Assembly (NCBI RefSeq): GCF_036924515.1
Contig: NZ_JAZHRR010000001.1
Span: forward strand, 6,481,001 to 6,545,000
DNA: 64,000 nt
Direction of reading: 5' to 3'
Origin: Bradyrhizobium sp. AZCC 1610
Lineage (GTDB): Bacteria > Pseudomonadota > Alphaproteobacteria > Rhizobiales > Xanthobacteraceae
Numbering within the stretch: the stretch's first letter is position 1; every line of letters starts with the position of its first letter. The position numbers and the translations under genes are program-made. This document shows, piece by piece, positions 46,759 through 55,699 of the stretch. The notes below the pieces were generated by a model that saw nothing but the letters and a program-made list of their open reading frames with translations, had not been told where the DNA came from and did no database searches.

Positions 46759-49680
46759 ATGTTCCTCCTTGCCGTTCTCGTTCTTCCATTCGTCGGAAGC
46801 TGTATTGCCGCTGTCCTGCCGGTCAATGCCCGCAACGCCGAGGCATGGCTCGCCGGCTCGGTCGCTCTTGTCGCTTTTGGTCTCATGGCAACAGCCTATC
46901 CGAGCGTCGATAATGGTGGCGTGATCCAACTGAGAGCAGAGTGGATCGCGGATCTTGGTCTCGAGTTCGTGCTGAGAGCAGACGGCTTCGCGTGGACCTT
47001 CGCTATGCTGGTCACCGGAATCGGCTTCCTGGTGGTACTGTATACGCGCTACTACATGTCCCCCAGCGATCCCGTTCCGCGTTTTTTCTCCTTCCTGCTC
47101 GCGTTCATGGGGGCGATGCTAGGCATCGTGCTCTCGGGCAACTTGTTGCAGCTCGTGTTCTTTTGGGAGCTAACAAGCCTGTTTTCCTTCCTGCTGATCA
47201 GCTATTGGCATCACAACGTGGCCGCTCGCGACGGCGCACGGATGGCCCTGACCGTCACGTCGGCTGGCGGCCTTTGCCTCTTCGCCGGCGTACTGGTGAT
47301 TGGACACATCGTCGGCAGCTACGACCTCGAGCGGGTGCTGGCGTCCGGCGATGTGATCCGTTCGCACTCGCTTTATCTTCCAGCACTGATCCTGATTCTC
47401 CTTGGCGCCTTCACGAAGAGTGCTCAGTTTCCATTTCATTTCTGGCTGCCCCACGCGATGGCCGCTCCAACTCCGGTCTCGGCTTATCTCCATTCAGCGA
47501 CAATGGTGAAAGCCGGCGTGTTCCTGCTGGTGCGGCTGTGGCCGGCGATGGGCGGAACAAATGAATGGCTATGGCTGGTGGGATCGGTTGGCCTGATCAC
47601 GTTTTTTCTAGGCGCGTTTCTCGCGGTATTTCAGCAGGATCTCAAGGGACTACTGGCCTACTCGACGATCAGCCACCTCGGGTTGATTACGCTCTTAACG
47701 GGACTCGATACTCCTTTCGGGCAGATAGCCGCGATCTTCCATATCTTCAACCACGCGACTTTCAAGGCGTCGCTGTTCATGGCGGCAGGTATCATTGATC
47801 ACGAAACGGGCACTCGTGACATTCGTCGCCTCAGCGGGCTATGGGCCTTCATGCCGATCACGGCGACGCTGGCTATGGTGGCCGCCGCAGCGATGGCAGG
47901 CGTGCCCTTGCTGAATGGTTTCCTATCGAAAGAAATGTTCTTTGCCGAGACGATCGAGGTCCATGACAACTCGCTCGTCGATCAGGCGCTTCCGTATATC
48001 GTCACCCTTGCCAGCACCTTCACCGTTGCCTATTCGCTGCGATTCATTCGCGACGTGTTCTTCGGCCCGGCTCCCACAGCCCTGCCACGCATTCCGCACG
48101 AGCCCCCGCTCCTGATGCGGTTTCCGGCCGAGTTCCTCGTGCTGACGTGCCTTGTCGTTGGCGTCGCACCGTCGTTTACCGTAGCGCCGATACTCGATAC
48201 GGCCGCCCGGGCGGTTCTCGGCTCGGCGATGCCGGAGTACAACCTTGCTCTCTGGCACGGCTTTACGCCCGAACTCCTGATGAGCTTCGTCGCAATGGCC
48301 GGCGGCCTGGCCGTCTACGTGATGCTGCGCTCCTATCTGCTCACACGTGAGGGGCCGCCCCTGCTGCGTCGTATCAATGGCAAGCGGATCTTTGACTGGG
48401 TGCTTGTGACGTTATCCTGGCGACTTGCACGATGGCTTGAGAGCAACCTCGGGACAAGGCATTTACAGCCACAGCTGCGGCTCTTGGCCGGGGCAGCGTT
48501 CGTCGCTGCCCTGATGCCGCTTTATGCACGCGGAATCCTGGTCGGGGACCCGCCTCAGGGCCAACTCGACGTCGCGTTTGGGCTGCTCTGGACGGTCGGG
48601 ATTGCTTGCGCGCTGGGTGCCGCCCTTCAGGCTAAATTTCACCGCGTCGCCGCGCTGATACTGCTCGGCGGCGCGGGTCTCGTCACCTGCGTCAGCTTCG
48701 TCTGGCTGTCCGCGCCCGATCTCGCTCTGACGCAGATCGTCGTCGAGACCGTAACTACAGTACTCCTCCTGCTTGGCCTGCGATGGCTGCCGAAACGCGT
48801 CGCGGAAATCGCCCCGAGCACCACCGTCGGCAGGATCCGATGGCACCGCGTTCGCGACTTCGCTATCGCGCTCCTCGTAGGCGTCGGATTAGCGGGCCTT
48901 GCATTAGCGGTGATGCAGCGCCCTGCTCCCAACAGTATTTCGCGGTATTTTGTCGAGAACGCTTACACCATGGGCGGCGGAACCAATGTGGTGAACGTCA
49001 TCCTCGTTGACTTCCGCGGCTTCGATACGCTGGGCGAGATCACCGTGCTCGCGGTCGTTGCGCTGACCGTTTATGCGTTGCTACGCCGCTTCCGTCCGGC
49101 GCCCGAAAGCATTCCCGTCCCCGAACAGCAGCATGCTCAGGACGCCTACGACCACGCGCATCCCGATCGCAAGAGGGGCGACACTGTAAAGGATACGACA
49201 ACTACGGCAGCGCTGATAATGGGGCTGCTGTTTCCGGTGATCGGCGTAACGGCCATCTTCCTGCTGCTGCGCGGGCACGACCTTCCGGGCGGAGGCTTCG
49301 TCGCTGGCATCACCATGGCCTGCGCATTCATCCTGCAGTACATGGCTCGCGGCACGGTATGGGTTGAGGCGCGTCTGCACATCATGCCGGTGCGCTGGAT
49401 GGGATTTGGCCTCCTATTGGGGGCTGGTACGGGAGCTGCCGCCTGGGTTTTCGGACGCCCGTTCCTGACCTCATACTTTGCTTACACCGAACTTCCTCTG
49501 ATCGGGCGCGTTCCGACGGCCAGCGCTCTCGTCTTCGACATCGGCGTGTTCTCGCTCGTCGTCGGGGCAACGGTGCTGATGCTGATCGCAATCGCGCATC
49601 AATCCCTGCGGCGCTACGGTGTCCCGCTCCAGAGAGAGCAACGCGCGTCCGCCCATCGGCCGAAGGAGGAGGTGGTGTGA
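46759..49680 (+). CDS. mrpA: Mrp Na+/H+ antiporter subunit A fused to subunit B
   Basis: The protein has 973 residues. The first 500 or so form the NuoL/MrpA-like proton channel (YTRYYMS, FFWELTSLFSFLLISYWH, FPFHFWLPHAMAAPTPVSAYLHSATMVKAG, LLAYSTISHLG). The middle part (about 580-780) is the MrpA-specific DUF4040-like region (LSAPDLALTQIVVETVTTVL). The end (about 810-950) is an MrpB domain (LLFPVIGVTAIFLLLRGHDLPGGGFVAG). The A-B fusion is typical of rhizobial Pha systems. The complex exchanges Na+ or K+ for protons and supports pH and salt tolerance. The start is ATG 46759; the stop overlaps mrpC. Confidence 0.95.
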   Translation: MFLLAVLVLPFVGSCIAAVLPVNARNAEAWLAGSVALVAFGLMATAYPSVDNGGVIQLRAEWIADLGLEFVLRADGFAWTFAMLVTGIGFLVVLYTRYYMSPSDPVPRFFSFLLAFMGAMLGIVLSGNLLQLVFFWELTSLFSFLLISYWHHNVAARDGARMALTVTSAGGLCLFAGVLVIGHIVGSYDLERVLASGDVIRSHSLYLPALILILLGAFTKSAQFPFHFWLPHAMAAPTPVSAYLHSATMVKAGVFLLVRLWPAMGGTNEWLWLVGSVGLITFFLGAFLAVFQQDLKGLLAYSTISHLGLITLLTGLDTPFGQIAAIFHIFNHATFKASLFMAAGIIDHETGTRDIRRLSGLWAFMPITATLAMVAAAAMAGVPLLNGFLSKEMFFAETIEVHDNSLVDQALPYIVTLASTFTVAYSLRFIRDVFFGPAPTALPRIPHEPPLLMRFPAEFLVLTCLVVGVAPSFTVAPILDTAARAVLGSAMPEYNLALWHGFTPELLMSFVAMAGGLAVYVMLRSYLLTREGPPLLRRINGKRIFDWVLVTLSWRLARWLESNLGTRHLQPQLRLLAGAAFVAALMPLYARGILVGDPPQGQLDVAFGLLWTVGIACALGAALQAKFHRVAALILLGGAGLVTCVSFVWLSAPDLALTQIVVETVTTVLLLLGLRWLPKRVAEIAPSTTVGRIRWHRVRDFAIALLVGVGLAGLALAVMQRPAPNSISRYFVENAYTMGGGTNVVNVILVDFRGFDTLGEITVLAVVALTVYALLRRFRPAPESIPVPEQQHAQDAYDHAHPDRKRGDTVKDTTTTAALIMGLLFPVIGVTAIFLLLRGHDLPGGGFVAGITMACAFILQYMARGTVWVEARLHIMPVRWMGFGLLLGAGTGAAAWVFGRPFLTSYFAYTELPLIGRVPTASALVFDIGVFSLVVGATVLMLIAIAHQSLRRYGVPLQREQRASAHRPKEEVV

Positions 49681-50021
49681 TGGAGTTTGTCCTGGCCGTC
49701 GGTATAGGTGCGCTTGCGGGCTCCGGTGTGTGGTTGATCCTGCGACCGCGCACGTTTCAAGTAATCATCGGGCTGTCACTACTTTCCTACGCGGTCAATC
49801 TCTTTATCGTGGCCATGGGACGGTTGCGGACGGGAGCACCGGTGCTCGTTGCACCCGAAACCGGGGATGCATCGCAGTATGCTGATCCGCTCCCACACGC
49901 GCTCGTTCTGACTGCGATCGTTATCAGCTTCGCGACAACGGCGCTGTTCCTGGTTGTCCTCCTGGCATCGCGCGGCCTGGCAGGGACTGATCATGTTGAC
50001 GGTCAGGAGCCAGAAACGTGA
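49677..50021 (+). CDS. mrpC: Mrp antiporter subunit C (NuoK-like)
   Basis: The protein has 114 residues starting GTG-ATG at 49677/49680, overlapping the mrpA stop. Three membrane helices with the MrpC pattern (GSGVWLILRPRTFQVIIGLSLLSYAVNLFIVAMG, PLPHALVLTAIVISFATTALFLVVL) match NuoK-type subunits, including the conserved DPLPxALVLTAIVI stretch. It forms part of the antiporter membrane arm. Confidence 0.95.
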   Translation: MMEFVLAVGIGALAGSGVWLILRPRTFQVIIGLSLLSYAVNLFIVAMGRLRTGAPVLVAPETGDASQYADPLPHALVLTAIVISFATTALFLVVLLASRGLAGTDHVDGQEPET

Positions 50022-51649
50022 GCGGCGTAGCAAACCTGATTATCGCGCCAGTCGTCCTGCCCCTCGTTGCCGGTGCCGGCATGCTGCTGCTTAGCGGAGA
50101 ACGACACCGCAACATCATGGCTACCATCAATGTTGCCGTGACCTTTGCACTCGCTTGCATCGCGATAGCGTTGCTCAGAGTGTCGGATGCGAGTCAGACG
50201 GGGATCAGCCAAGTCTATCGTCTCGGCGATTGGCCGGCTCCGTTTGGAATTGTGCTCGTTCTGGATCGCCTCTCCGCTCTTATGCTGTTCCTGACGAGCA
50301 TCCTGGCCTTGGCCGCGGTGGTGTTCTCGCTCGCCCGTTGGCATCGCGCAGGCGCGCATTTCCATCCCCTCTTTCAGTTCTTACTGATGGGCCTGAACGG
50401 CGCCTTCCTGACCGGCGATCTCTTCAACCTGTTTGTTTTCTTCGAGTTATTGCTGGCGGCGTCATACGGTCTTCTGCTGCATGGTTCCGGCCTTGCGCGG
50501 GTGAAAGCCGGGTTGCATTACATCGTGGTGAATCTGGTGGCATCGCTGCTGTTTCTGATCGGCGTCAGTCTGATCTACGGCGTGTCCGGGACCCTCAATA
50601 TGGCAGATCTTGCGGCGCGGATACCGACGATCGCTGCTGAGAACCGCGGTTTGCTCGAGGCAGGTGCCGGCATCCTAGCGATGGCATTCCTGCTCAAAGC
50701 GGGAATCTGGCCACTATGTTTCTGGCTGCCGACGACCTACGCAGCAGCGAGTCCGCCGGTGGCCTCGATCTTTGCGATCATGACGAAAGTCGGCGTCTAT
50801 ATCGTGCTGCGACTCTCGCTATTGCTTTTTGGCGACGGTGCTGGCGCATCGGCGGGCTTCGGCAGCAGCTGGTTGTTTTTGGGCGGGTTGGCGACGATCG
50901 TATTCGGCGCAATCGGAACCTTGGCATCGCAAGACACGGCCCGTCTAGCCTCTTTTTCAGTGCTCGTATCCTCCGGAACGGTGCTGGCCGCCACCGGGAT
51001 GGGACAAGTCGGTGTCACCGGTGGAGCGCTTTTTTACCTGGTTAGCTCGACGCTCGGCATCAGCGCTTTCTTCCTTCTAATCGAACTAATCGAGCGCGGG
51101 CGCGAACCTGGAGCGGACATGATCGCCGTCACCCGAGAGGCTTACGGAGAAGATGATGACGCGGACAAAGAGGAAGAGGAGGTCGGCATGGCCATTGTGG
51201 CCACGATGGGGCTGCTTGGTGTTGCTTTCATCGGGTGCGCGCTCGTCATCGCCGGATTTCCGCCGCTGTCGGGGTTCATCGCCAAATTCGCGCTCCTCAC
51301 AGCCGCCCTCCATCCATCGGAGATGCACCGAGCCGGTGCCATTCCTGGCAATGGATGGGCGATCCTCGTGGTACTAATTTCGTCCGGCTTTGCGACGCTG
51401 GTCGCGATGACGCGAGCGGGCATCCGCTCTTTCTGGGCCTCACCGGATCGCACCGTGCCGCGTGTGCGCGTGATCGAGATGGCGCCGGTCATGTTCCTCT
51501 TGATCATTTGCGCCGCCCAAACCGTACAAGCCGGACCGGTCATGCGCTTCATGCAGGCCACAGCACAATCGCTGCATGCGCCGAGCGGCTACATCCGCGA
51601 CGTCCTGGAGACCAGCGGGCAAAGCACACGAAAGGCAGGCGGCATATGA
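50018..51649 (+). CDS. mrpD: Mrp antiporter subunit D (NuoN/NuoM-like)
   Basis: The protein has 543 residues with about fourteen membrane helices. The start is GTG 50018, overlapping mrpC by 4 bases. Channel motifs include FFELLLAASYGLLLHG, LLKAGIWPLCFWLPTTYAAASPPVASIFAIMTKVGVY and FPPLSGFIAKFALL. A charged insertion of about 20 residues (REAYGEDDDADKEEEEVGM) sits between late helices, an acidic cytoplasmic loop commonly seen in rhizobial PhaD. It is a proton-conducting subunit of the complex. Confidence 0.95.
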   Translation: MSGVANLIIAPVVLPLVAGAGMLLLSGERHRNIMATINVAVTFALACIAIALLRVSDASQTGISQVYRLGDWPAPFGIVLVLDRLSALMLFLTSILALAAVVFSLARWHRAGAHFHPLFQFLLMGLNGAFLTGDLFNLFVFFELLLAASYGLLLHGSGLARVKAGLHYIVVNLVASLLFLIGVSLIYGVSGTLNMADLAARIPTIAAENRGLLEAGAGILAMAFLLKAGIWPLCFWLPTTYAAASPPVASIFAIMTKVGVYIVLRLSLLLFGDGAGASAGFGSSWLFLGGLATIVFGAIGTLASQDTARLASFSVLVSSGTVLAATGMGQVGVTGGALFYLVSSTLGISAFFLLIELIERGREPGADMIAVTREAYGEDDDADKEEEEVGMAIVATMGLLGVAFIGCALVIAGFPPLSGFIAKFALLTAALHPSEMHRAGAIPGNGWAILVVLISSGFATLVAMTRAGIRSFWASPDRTVPRVRVIEMAPVMFLLIICAAQTVQAGPVMRFMQATAQSLHAPSGYIRDVLETSGQSTRKAGGI

Positions 51650-52134
51650 CACGACTGCTACCTTTTCCGTTCGTGAGTTTCGGCCTTCTAGTGCTATGGA
51701 TGTTGCTCAATCAAACAGCCTCATTGGGACAGCTCCTCATCGGTTGCGTGATCGCGCTTGTCGGCGGGTGGATCCTGACCACCCTGCAGTTGCCAAGAGC
51801 GCACGTTCGCCGGCCGAGTACCCTCCTCCGATTGTTGGGCCTGGTATCGATGGACATCATCCGCTCAAACATCGCAGTTGGCCGGATCATTGTCGGTTTT
51901 GGAAGGCGACAGCGAACGTCTGGGTTCGTGACCATCCCCCTCGACATCCGCAATCCCTACGGGCTGGCCTTATTAGCTTGCATCATCACTTCGACTCCCG
52001 GCACGCTGTGGGTCAACTTCGATGCACAGAAGCGCTTGTTGATGATCCATGTTCTCGACTTGATCGATGAAGGCGAGTGGATTCGCACGATCAAGGGCCG
52101 CTACGAACGTCATCTGCTGGAGATATTCGAATGA
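51646..52134 (+). CDS. mrpE: Mrp antiporter subunit E
   Basis: The protein has 162 residues from ATG 51646, overlapping the mrpD stop as ATGA. Two or three membrane helices (LVLWMLLNQTASLGQLLIGCVIALVGGWIL) are followed by the MrpE signature: DIIRSNIAVGRIIVGF, the GFVTIPLDIRNPYGLALLACIITSTPGTLWVNF stretch, and HVLDLIDEGEWIRTIKGRYER. It is needed for assembly and function of the complex. Confidence 0.94.
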   Translation: MTRLLPFPFVSFGLLVLWMLLNQTASLGQLLIGCVIALVGGWILTTLQLPRAHVRRPSTLLRLLGLVSMDIIRSNIAVGRIIVGFGRRQRTSGFVTIPLDIRNPYGLALLACIITSTPGTLWVNFDAQKRLLMIHVLDLIDEGEWIRTIKGRYERHLLEIFE

Positions 52135-52412
52135 CCGCCCTCCTGCTGACATACTCTCTTGCGGTCGCACAGATCCTGCTTGGGATGGCCATGGGTTGCG
52201 CTGTCTTCCGCATCTTTCGGGGACCGAGAGCGCAGGACCGCGTGCTGGGCTTCGACACATTGTATGTGAATGGGATGCTATTGCTTCTGACGCTCGGCAT
52301 CCGATCAGGCAACACGCTCTATTTCGAGGCGGCTCTGGCGATGGCCCTCCTAGGTTTTGTTGGCACAGTCGCTTTGGCCAAATTTCTGCTACGCGGCGAG
52401 GTGATCGAATGA
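52131..52412 (+). CDS. mrpF: Mrp antiporter subunit F
   Basis: The protein has 93 residues from ATG 52131, overlapping the mrpE stop. Three membrane helices carry the MrpF pattern FRIFRGPRAQDRVLGFDTLYVNGMLLLLTLGI and ALAMALLGFVGTVALAKFLLRG, including the conserved R-G-P-x-x-x-DRVxxxD motif. It is a small subunit of the Mrp complex. Confidence 0.94.
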   Translation: MTALLLTYSLAVAQILLGMAMGCAVFRIFRGPRAQDRVLGFDTLYVNGMLLLLTLGIRSGNTLYFEAALAMALLGFVGTVALAKFLLRGEVIE

Positions 52413-52765
52413 CTGGTATGGAACAAGTGCCGGCTTGGGCTGCTGCTCTCACGGCAGCTCTCCTTTTGATGGGCGCCGCGGTCACGCTGGTCGGCTCGCT
52501 CGGTCTCTTGCGGCTCGGCACCTTCTACGAGCGGGTCCATGCACCAACGCTCGGGACAACGCTCGGCACCGTATTCGTGGCGCTTGCTTCAATCGTTTAC
52601 TTTTCAGTTCTCCAGAGCCGGCCCGTGCTGCACGAAATCCTGATTGTCGGGTTAGGTGCCGTGACCCCGCCCGTCGCTCTGACCGTATTGGTCGGCGCCG
52701 CCCGGTTTCGCGACACAGCCGAAAACGCGGCCAACGTTGCGAACGCAACCTCGAATAGATCGTAG
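52409..52765 (+). CDS. mrpG: Mrp antiporter subunit G
   Basis: The protein has 118 residues from ATG 52409, overlapping the mrpF stop. Three membrane helices carry the MrpG hallmark GLLRLGTFYERVHAPTLGTTLGTVF, then LHEILIVGLGAVTPPVALTVLVGAA. It is the last gene of the operon, and all joints in the operon are 4-base overlaps. No terminator hairpin is obvious in the 100 bases after it. Confidence 0.94.
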   Translation: MTGMEQVPAWAAALTAALLLMGAAVTLVGSLGLLRLGTFYERVHAPTLGTTLGTVFVALASIVYFSVLQSRPVLHEILIVGLGAVTPPVALTVLVGAARFRDTAENAANVANATSNRS

Positions 52766-52864
52766 ACAATAGTTTTCGAAGTAACTGATCTCAGCATTAG
52801 TTCAACTCCTTCGAGAACGAGGGTTAGGTTAGTGAACACCGCCATTGCCTTCGAACAAACTCAT

Positions 52865-53074
52865 TCAAACAGATCTCCTTGGCTTACTCTGCCGACCGAT
52901 TCGGGTGCCAGGGATGCCGACGCCGATATCCGCGGCTCGGGCCTTGATGGACGCGATAGGGCGATTGAGTTTGACGGTCATTAGCGTGATGCTCTTTCCC
53001 GCGTGAGACATCGTGCGCAGCAGTTCGTCATCCTTTGCCGACCATGGTTCATGGCGAGCCCTACGGGTAAACAT
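52865..53074 (-). CDS. Small DNA-binding-like protein
   Basis: The protein has 69 residues from ATG 53074; the frame is open to 53137. The text RHEPWSAKDDELLRTMSHAGKSITLMTVKLNRPIASIKARAADIG has the shape of a SANT/Myb-like helix-turn-helix, as in small alphaproteobacterial proteins that start W-x-x-x-E/D-DxxLxxL and end with a repeated-helix motif. It may be a small regulator. It lies convergent with mrpG and upstream of the right duplication arm. Confidence 0.5.
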   Translation of the reverse strand: MFTRRARHEPWSAKDDELLRTMSHAGKSITLMTVKLNRPIASIKARAADIGVGIPGTRIGRQSKPRRSV

Positions 53075-53147
53075 CACAGCACAATCGGGCCTGTCCCTGC
53101 AAAAGACTTTGTCACGTGTTCGCGAGCCACTCCTCACTTCGAAACGC

Positions 53148-53501
53148 TCAAAACGGTAATGTTTCGCGTTTCATGGCTCGGCGTCCGAATTCGACCGCCT
53201 GTCCGACCGACAGACCGACCAGAGCGGTGCCGACCGGCGCAAGGACGGAGATCCTTCCATGGGAGATGTCCGCCTCGTGCGGATAGACCAACCTCACATT
53301 CCGCACCTCGCCGGTCTCTTCATCGTGATATGTGACCTCGGAGCCCATCCGGACCACGTTCCGCAGTTCGTTACTGTCAGGCACGACGCTCGCACGATCG
53401 ATCTCGCGCGCGAGGAAGCGCGCTGCACGCGGGAACAGACGCGCATTGATTACGATAGACGGCAGCGTGGGTCTGGGCTTGCCCTCGCATCTGCTCTTCA
53501 C
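53148..53501 (-). CDS. Rnk/GreA-like protein, copy A' (shortened)
   Basis: The protein has 117 residues from GTG 53501, with AAGGAGG 7 bases before it. The C-terminal domain is intact (VVRMGSEVTYHDEETGEVRNVRLVYPHEADISHGRISVLAPVGTALVGLSVGQAVEF) and highly similar to copy A at 45126-45506. The N-terminal helical hairpin lacks about 14 residues relative to copy A, so its contact with RNA polymerase may be altered. The stop codon that should separate copy B' from it is lost, so a fused frame runs from 53894 to 53148. Confidence 0.75.
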   Translation of the reverse strand: MKSRCEGKPRPTLPSIVINARLFPRAARFLAREIDRASVVPDSNELRNVVRMGSEVTYHDEETGEVRNVRLVYPHEADISHGRISVLAPVGTALVGLSVGQAVEFGRRAMKRETLPF

Positions 53502-53989
53502 TGCACTCCCTCCTTCTGAGGCGGTTGTCGTTCCTGGATCGTCGCCGTCATCATTGACCAATACGGGAGCGCGGAGTAGCGGATCAAGAGGATCGACATT
53601 GGGCTTGGACTGTTTCACGCTTTCGATCGTACGACGTTCATGGCACCGGCGACAAAGTATGGCCATCTGATCGCGGCACGGAGGCCGATCAGTGCCGCGC
53701 CCAATGGGGACAGAACCGAGATACGGGCGAGGTCGGACGTGCGGTCCTTCCGGCCAGACCAGTTGTACGGTCTTTCGAAACATGCGCCGCCTCGTCCAGT
53801 AGTTCACCCAAGACCCGATCCTTGCGATCGATTCGATTTCGAGCGCATCGTCAGGGACAATCTCCGCGCGGTTGATCTCAATCATCAGGGACAACGCATC
53901 GATATCCCCCCGTTTAGCGGCTACCCGCGCGGGCTGTTCAAGGCGGGATAGTTGAAAGCAGTCAAGGCGAGCTTAGGAAGAGGCAGCAC
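53502..53989 (-). pseudogene. Rnk/GreA-like protein, copy B' (broken)
   Basis: Compared with copy B (45522-45992), the GTG start (53989) and VLPLPKLAL are kept, but an in-frame TAG follows NSPRG. A shifted frame gives LMIEINRAEIVPDDALEIESIARIGSWVNYW and KTVQLVWPEG. Another frame gives RTSDLARISVLSPLGAALIGL and YFVAG. The tail returns to the previous frame, and its TGA has become TCA, so the reading runs into copy A'. Two frameshifts and a stop destroy the domain. Confidence 0.75.
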
Positions 53990-54420
53990 GGCGCACTCCC
54001 ACGTTCGAAGCAACCGGCCCCTGCAGAGCAGCCACAAATCAGAATGGGATTCGAAAAGAAGCCGGACGGCGCGACTAGCCGCCCGGTTAGATGCCTAGTT
54101 GCAGGCGGCCGGAATGCGCACAAAGCCGCGCGATGCGCGGATCAATGTCGGAAGCGTTTGTCATGGAAGACCTAACATAGTGCCACATCGCGTTGCCTAC
54201 ATTGCGGCGAAACCGCGCACTGGATTCTCGTTCAAGCCGGGTCTGCCGGCGTAGCTCACGCCATCACAACATCGAGGCAAGTTGACGTCGACGGAGGCCC
54301 GCAATTCCGACAATTATAAGCTGCTGCACGGCGACGATCGTCGAGACCCGAGACGAGCATACCCAGCCGATCGTGACGGACGGCTGCGAGTGATCGCACT
54401 GTGCGCCTTGTATGTCTTGC

Positions 54421-55296
54421 TCAGGGCCCGGTTATATCTTCCCGTTTGTTAGGTGGCACAGCCAGAATGTCCACATTCAACGAACGCAGCACCTCTTCGG
54501 TGACGCTTCCAAGCAGCACCTTCAGCAACCCAGAACGGCCATGCGTTCCAATGACCAGAAGATCAGGCCTCATCCTATCGACTCCAGCAGAGATCACTTC
54601 GAAAGCACCTCCTTCCTCGACGCGCAGAGATGCTCCAAGCCCACCAAGATCGCTTTCGAGCAAGAACGCTGTCAGGTCCTCCGTCACTTCCTGACGTTCA
54701 CTCGAAACGTACTCGTCGATGTCGGCTTGATCGAGACCCGCCATCGACATCTTCCCCTTCCCCACCGGCAGGAATGCGTGAAGGATCTCCAAGCGGGCTC
54801 CGTCGATCACCCCCACGGTTCGGGCAGCCCTGATCGCATTCGCGGATGCGTCCGACAAGTCGACAGGAGACAGCACAACCTCGTAAGGTAGGTTCACTTC
54901 GTTGTTTACCATGAGCACCGGATGGTGTCCGGTTCGGATCACGCGCTCAACTGTCGTGCCCACGAAGATATCGCGCAGTAACTGCTTGCGGTGTGCACCC
55001 ATCACGATGAGATCAGCCGTTTGCGCCACGGCCGTGCGCACGATGGCGTCGAAGGGATCGCCTATCACGACCCTCGGGTGGCATCGCACGTCGCGCAATT
55101 CCGACACTGCGCCGATCAGTTCCGTAAGCATGCGTTCGCTCTCCCGCGCCTCCATTTCGACGAGACGCTGTGGCTGATCATCATCCACGACATGGACGAT
55201 GGCGAGTTCCGCGGCCGTGGCTTGAGCCAATTGGCCAGCTCGACGCAACGCCCGCTGGGACCGCGTGGAAAAATCCGTTGCTGCCAGGATCTGCAT
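54421..55296 (-). CDS. Universal stress protein, two Usp domains
   Basis: The protein has 291 residues. The first domain (about 1-140) has QILAATDFSTRSQRALRRAGQLA and LIVMGAHRKQLLRDIFVGTTVERVI. The second (about 145-285) starts YEVVLSPVDLSDASANAIRAA and ends with a perfect nucleotide-binding motif GTHGRSGLLKVLLGSVTEEVL. Tandem UspA proteins of this kind respond to starvation, anoxia or oxidative stress. The 3' end abuts the duplicated segment. The gene stands alone. Confidence 0.92.
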   Translation of the reverse strand: MQILAATDFSTRSQRALRRAGQLAQATAAELAIVHVVDDDQPQRLVEMEARESERMLTELIGAVSELRDVRCHPRVVIGDPFDAIVRTAVAQTADLIVMGAHRKQLLRDIFVGTTVERVIRTGHHPVLMVNNEVNLPYEVVLSPVDLSDASANAIRAARTVGVIDGARLEILHAFLPVGKGKMSMAGLDQADIDEYVSSERQEVTEDLTAFLLESDLGGLGASLRVEEGGAFEVISAGVDRMRPDLLVIGTHGRSGLLKVLLGSVTEEVLRSLNVDILAVPPNKREDITGP

Positions 55297-55699
55297 ACGA
55301 TCGCTCCTAACAAAGATTGCCGAGGTCCACTCATCAAGAGGCCCGGTCCGACACCCTTGTTGATTCCCTCTCGTTTCAGTTGGTCCGTCCGATTCTAAAA
55401 GCTACCCTTCGACGGGACGACAAGACGCGACGCGTTGTCGCTAGAGGCATTGGCGAGCAGATTGTCAATGCGCCAGTCTGCACGTGCAGTTGCGCGACAA
55501 TTCGGCTTCGACAGCTCGCCATGTAGCTCATGCTACCAGTCTACGACGTTCATGGCCGAAATTCCTCGCCGCGCCACGATTAGCAACAATCATGAATTGA
55601 AATCACAATTATATTCGTTTGCCTGGTCCGACCCTTGGTGAAATACAACCTTTTAAACCACTCAAGCCAAACGGTGCTGATCCGTCCGAGGAGGCTTCA
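55297..55699. other. Intergenic region, no supported gene
   Basis: This divergent region between the Usp gene and the next exported-protein gene has only shadow frames. GAGGAGG near its right end is the ribosome site of the next gene. Confidence 0.45.

Larger units (their letters stand above)
53148..54420. repeat. Right copy of the direct duplication flanking the Mrp operon
   Basis: This matches 45126-46500 in order and orientation: copy A', copy B', the spacer with aggcagcacggcgcactcc, gccgcgcgatgcgcggatc and attgcggcgaaa, then the start of a small membrane gene (gtgatcgcactg, tatgtcttgctcag). The match stops at about 54420, exactly at the end of the Usp gene, so the right end of this copy is truncated. 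No gene was found at 53990-54420. Confidence 0.75.
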
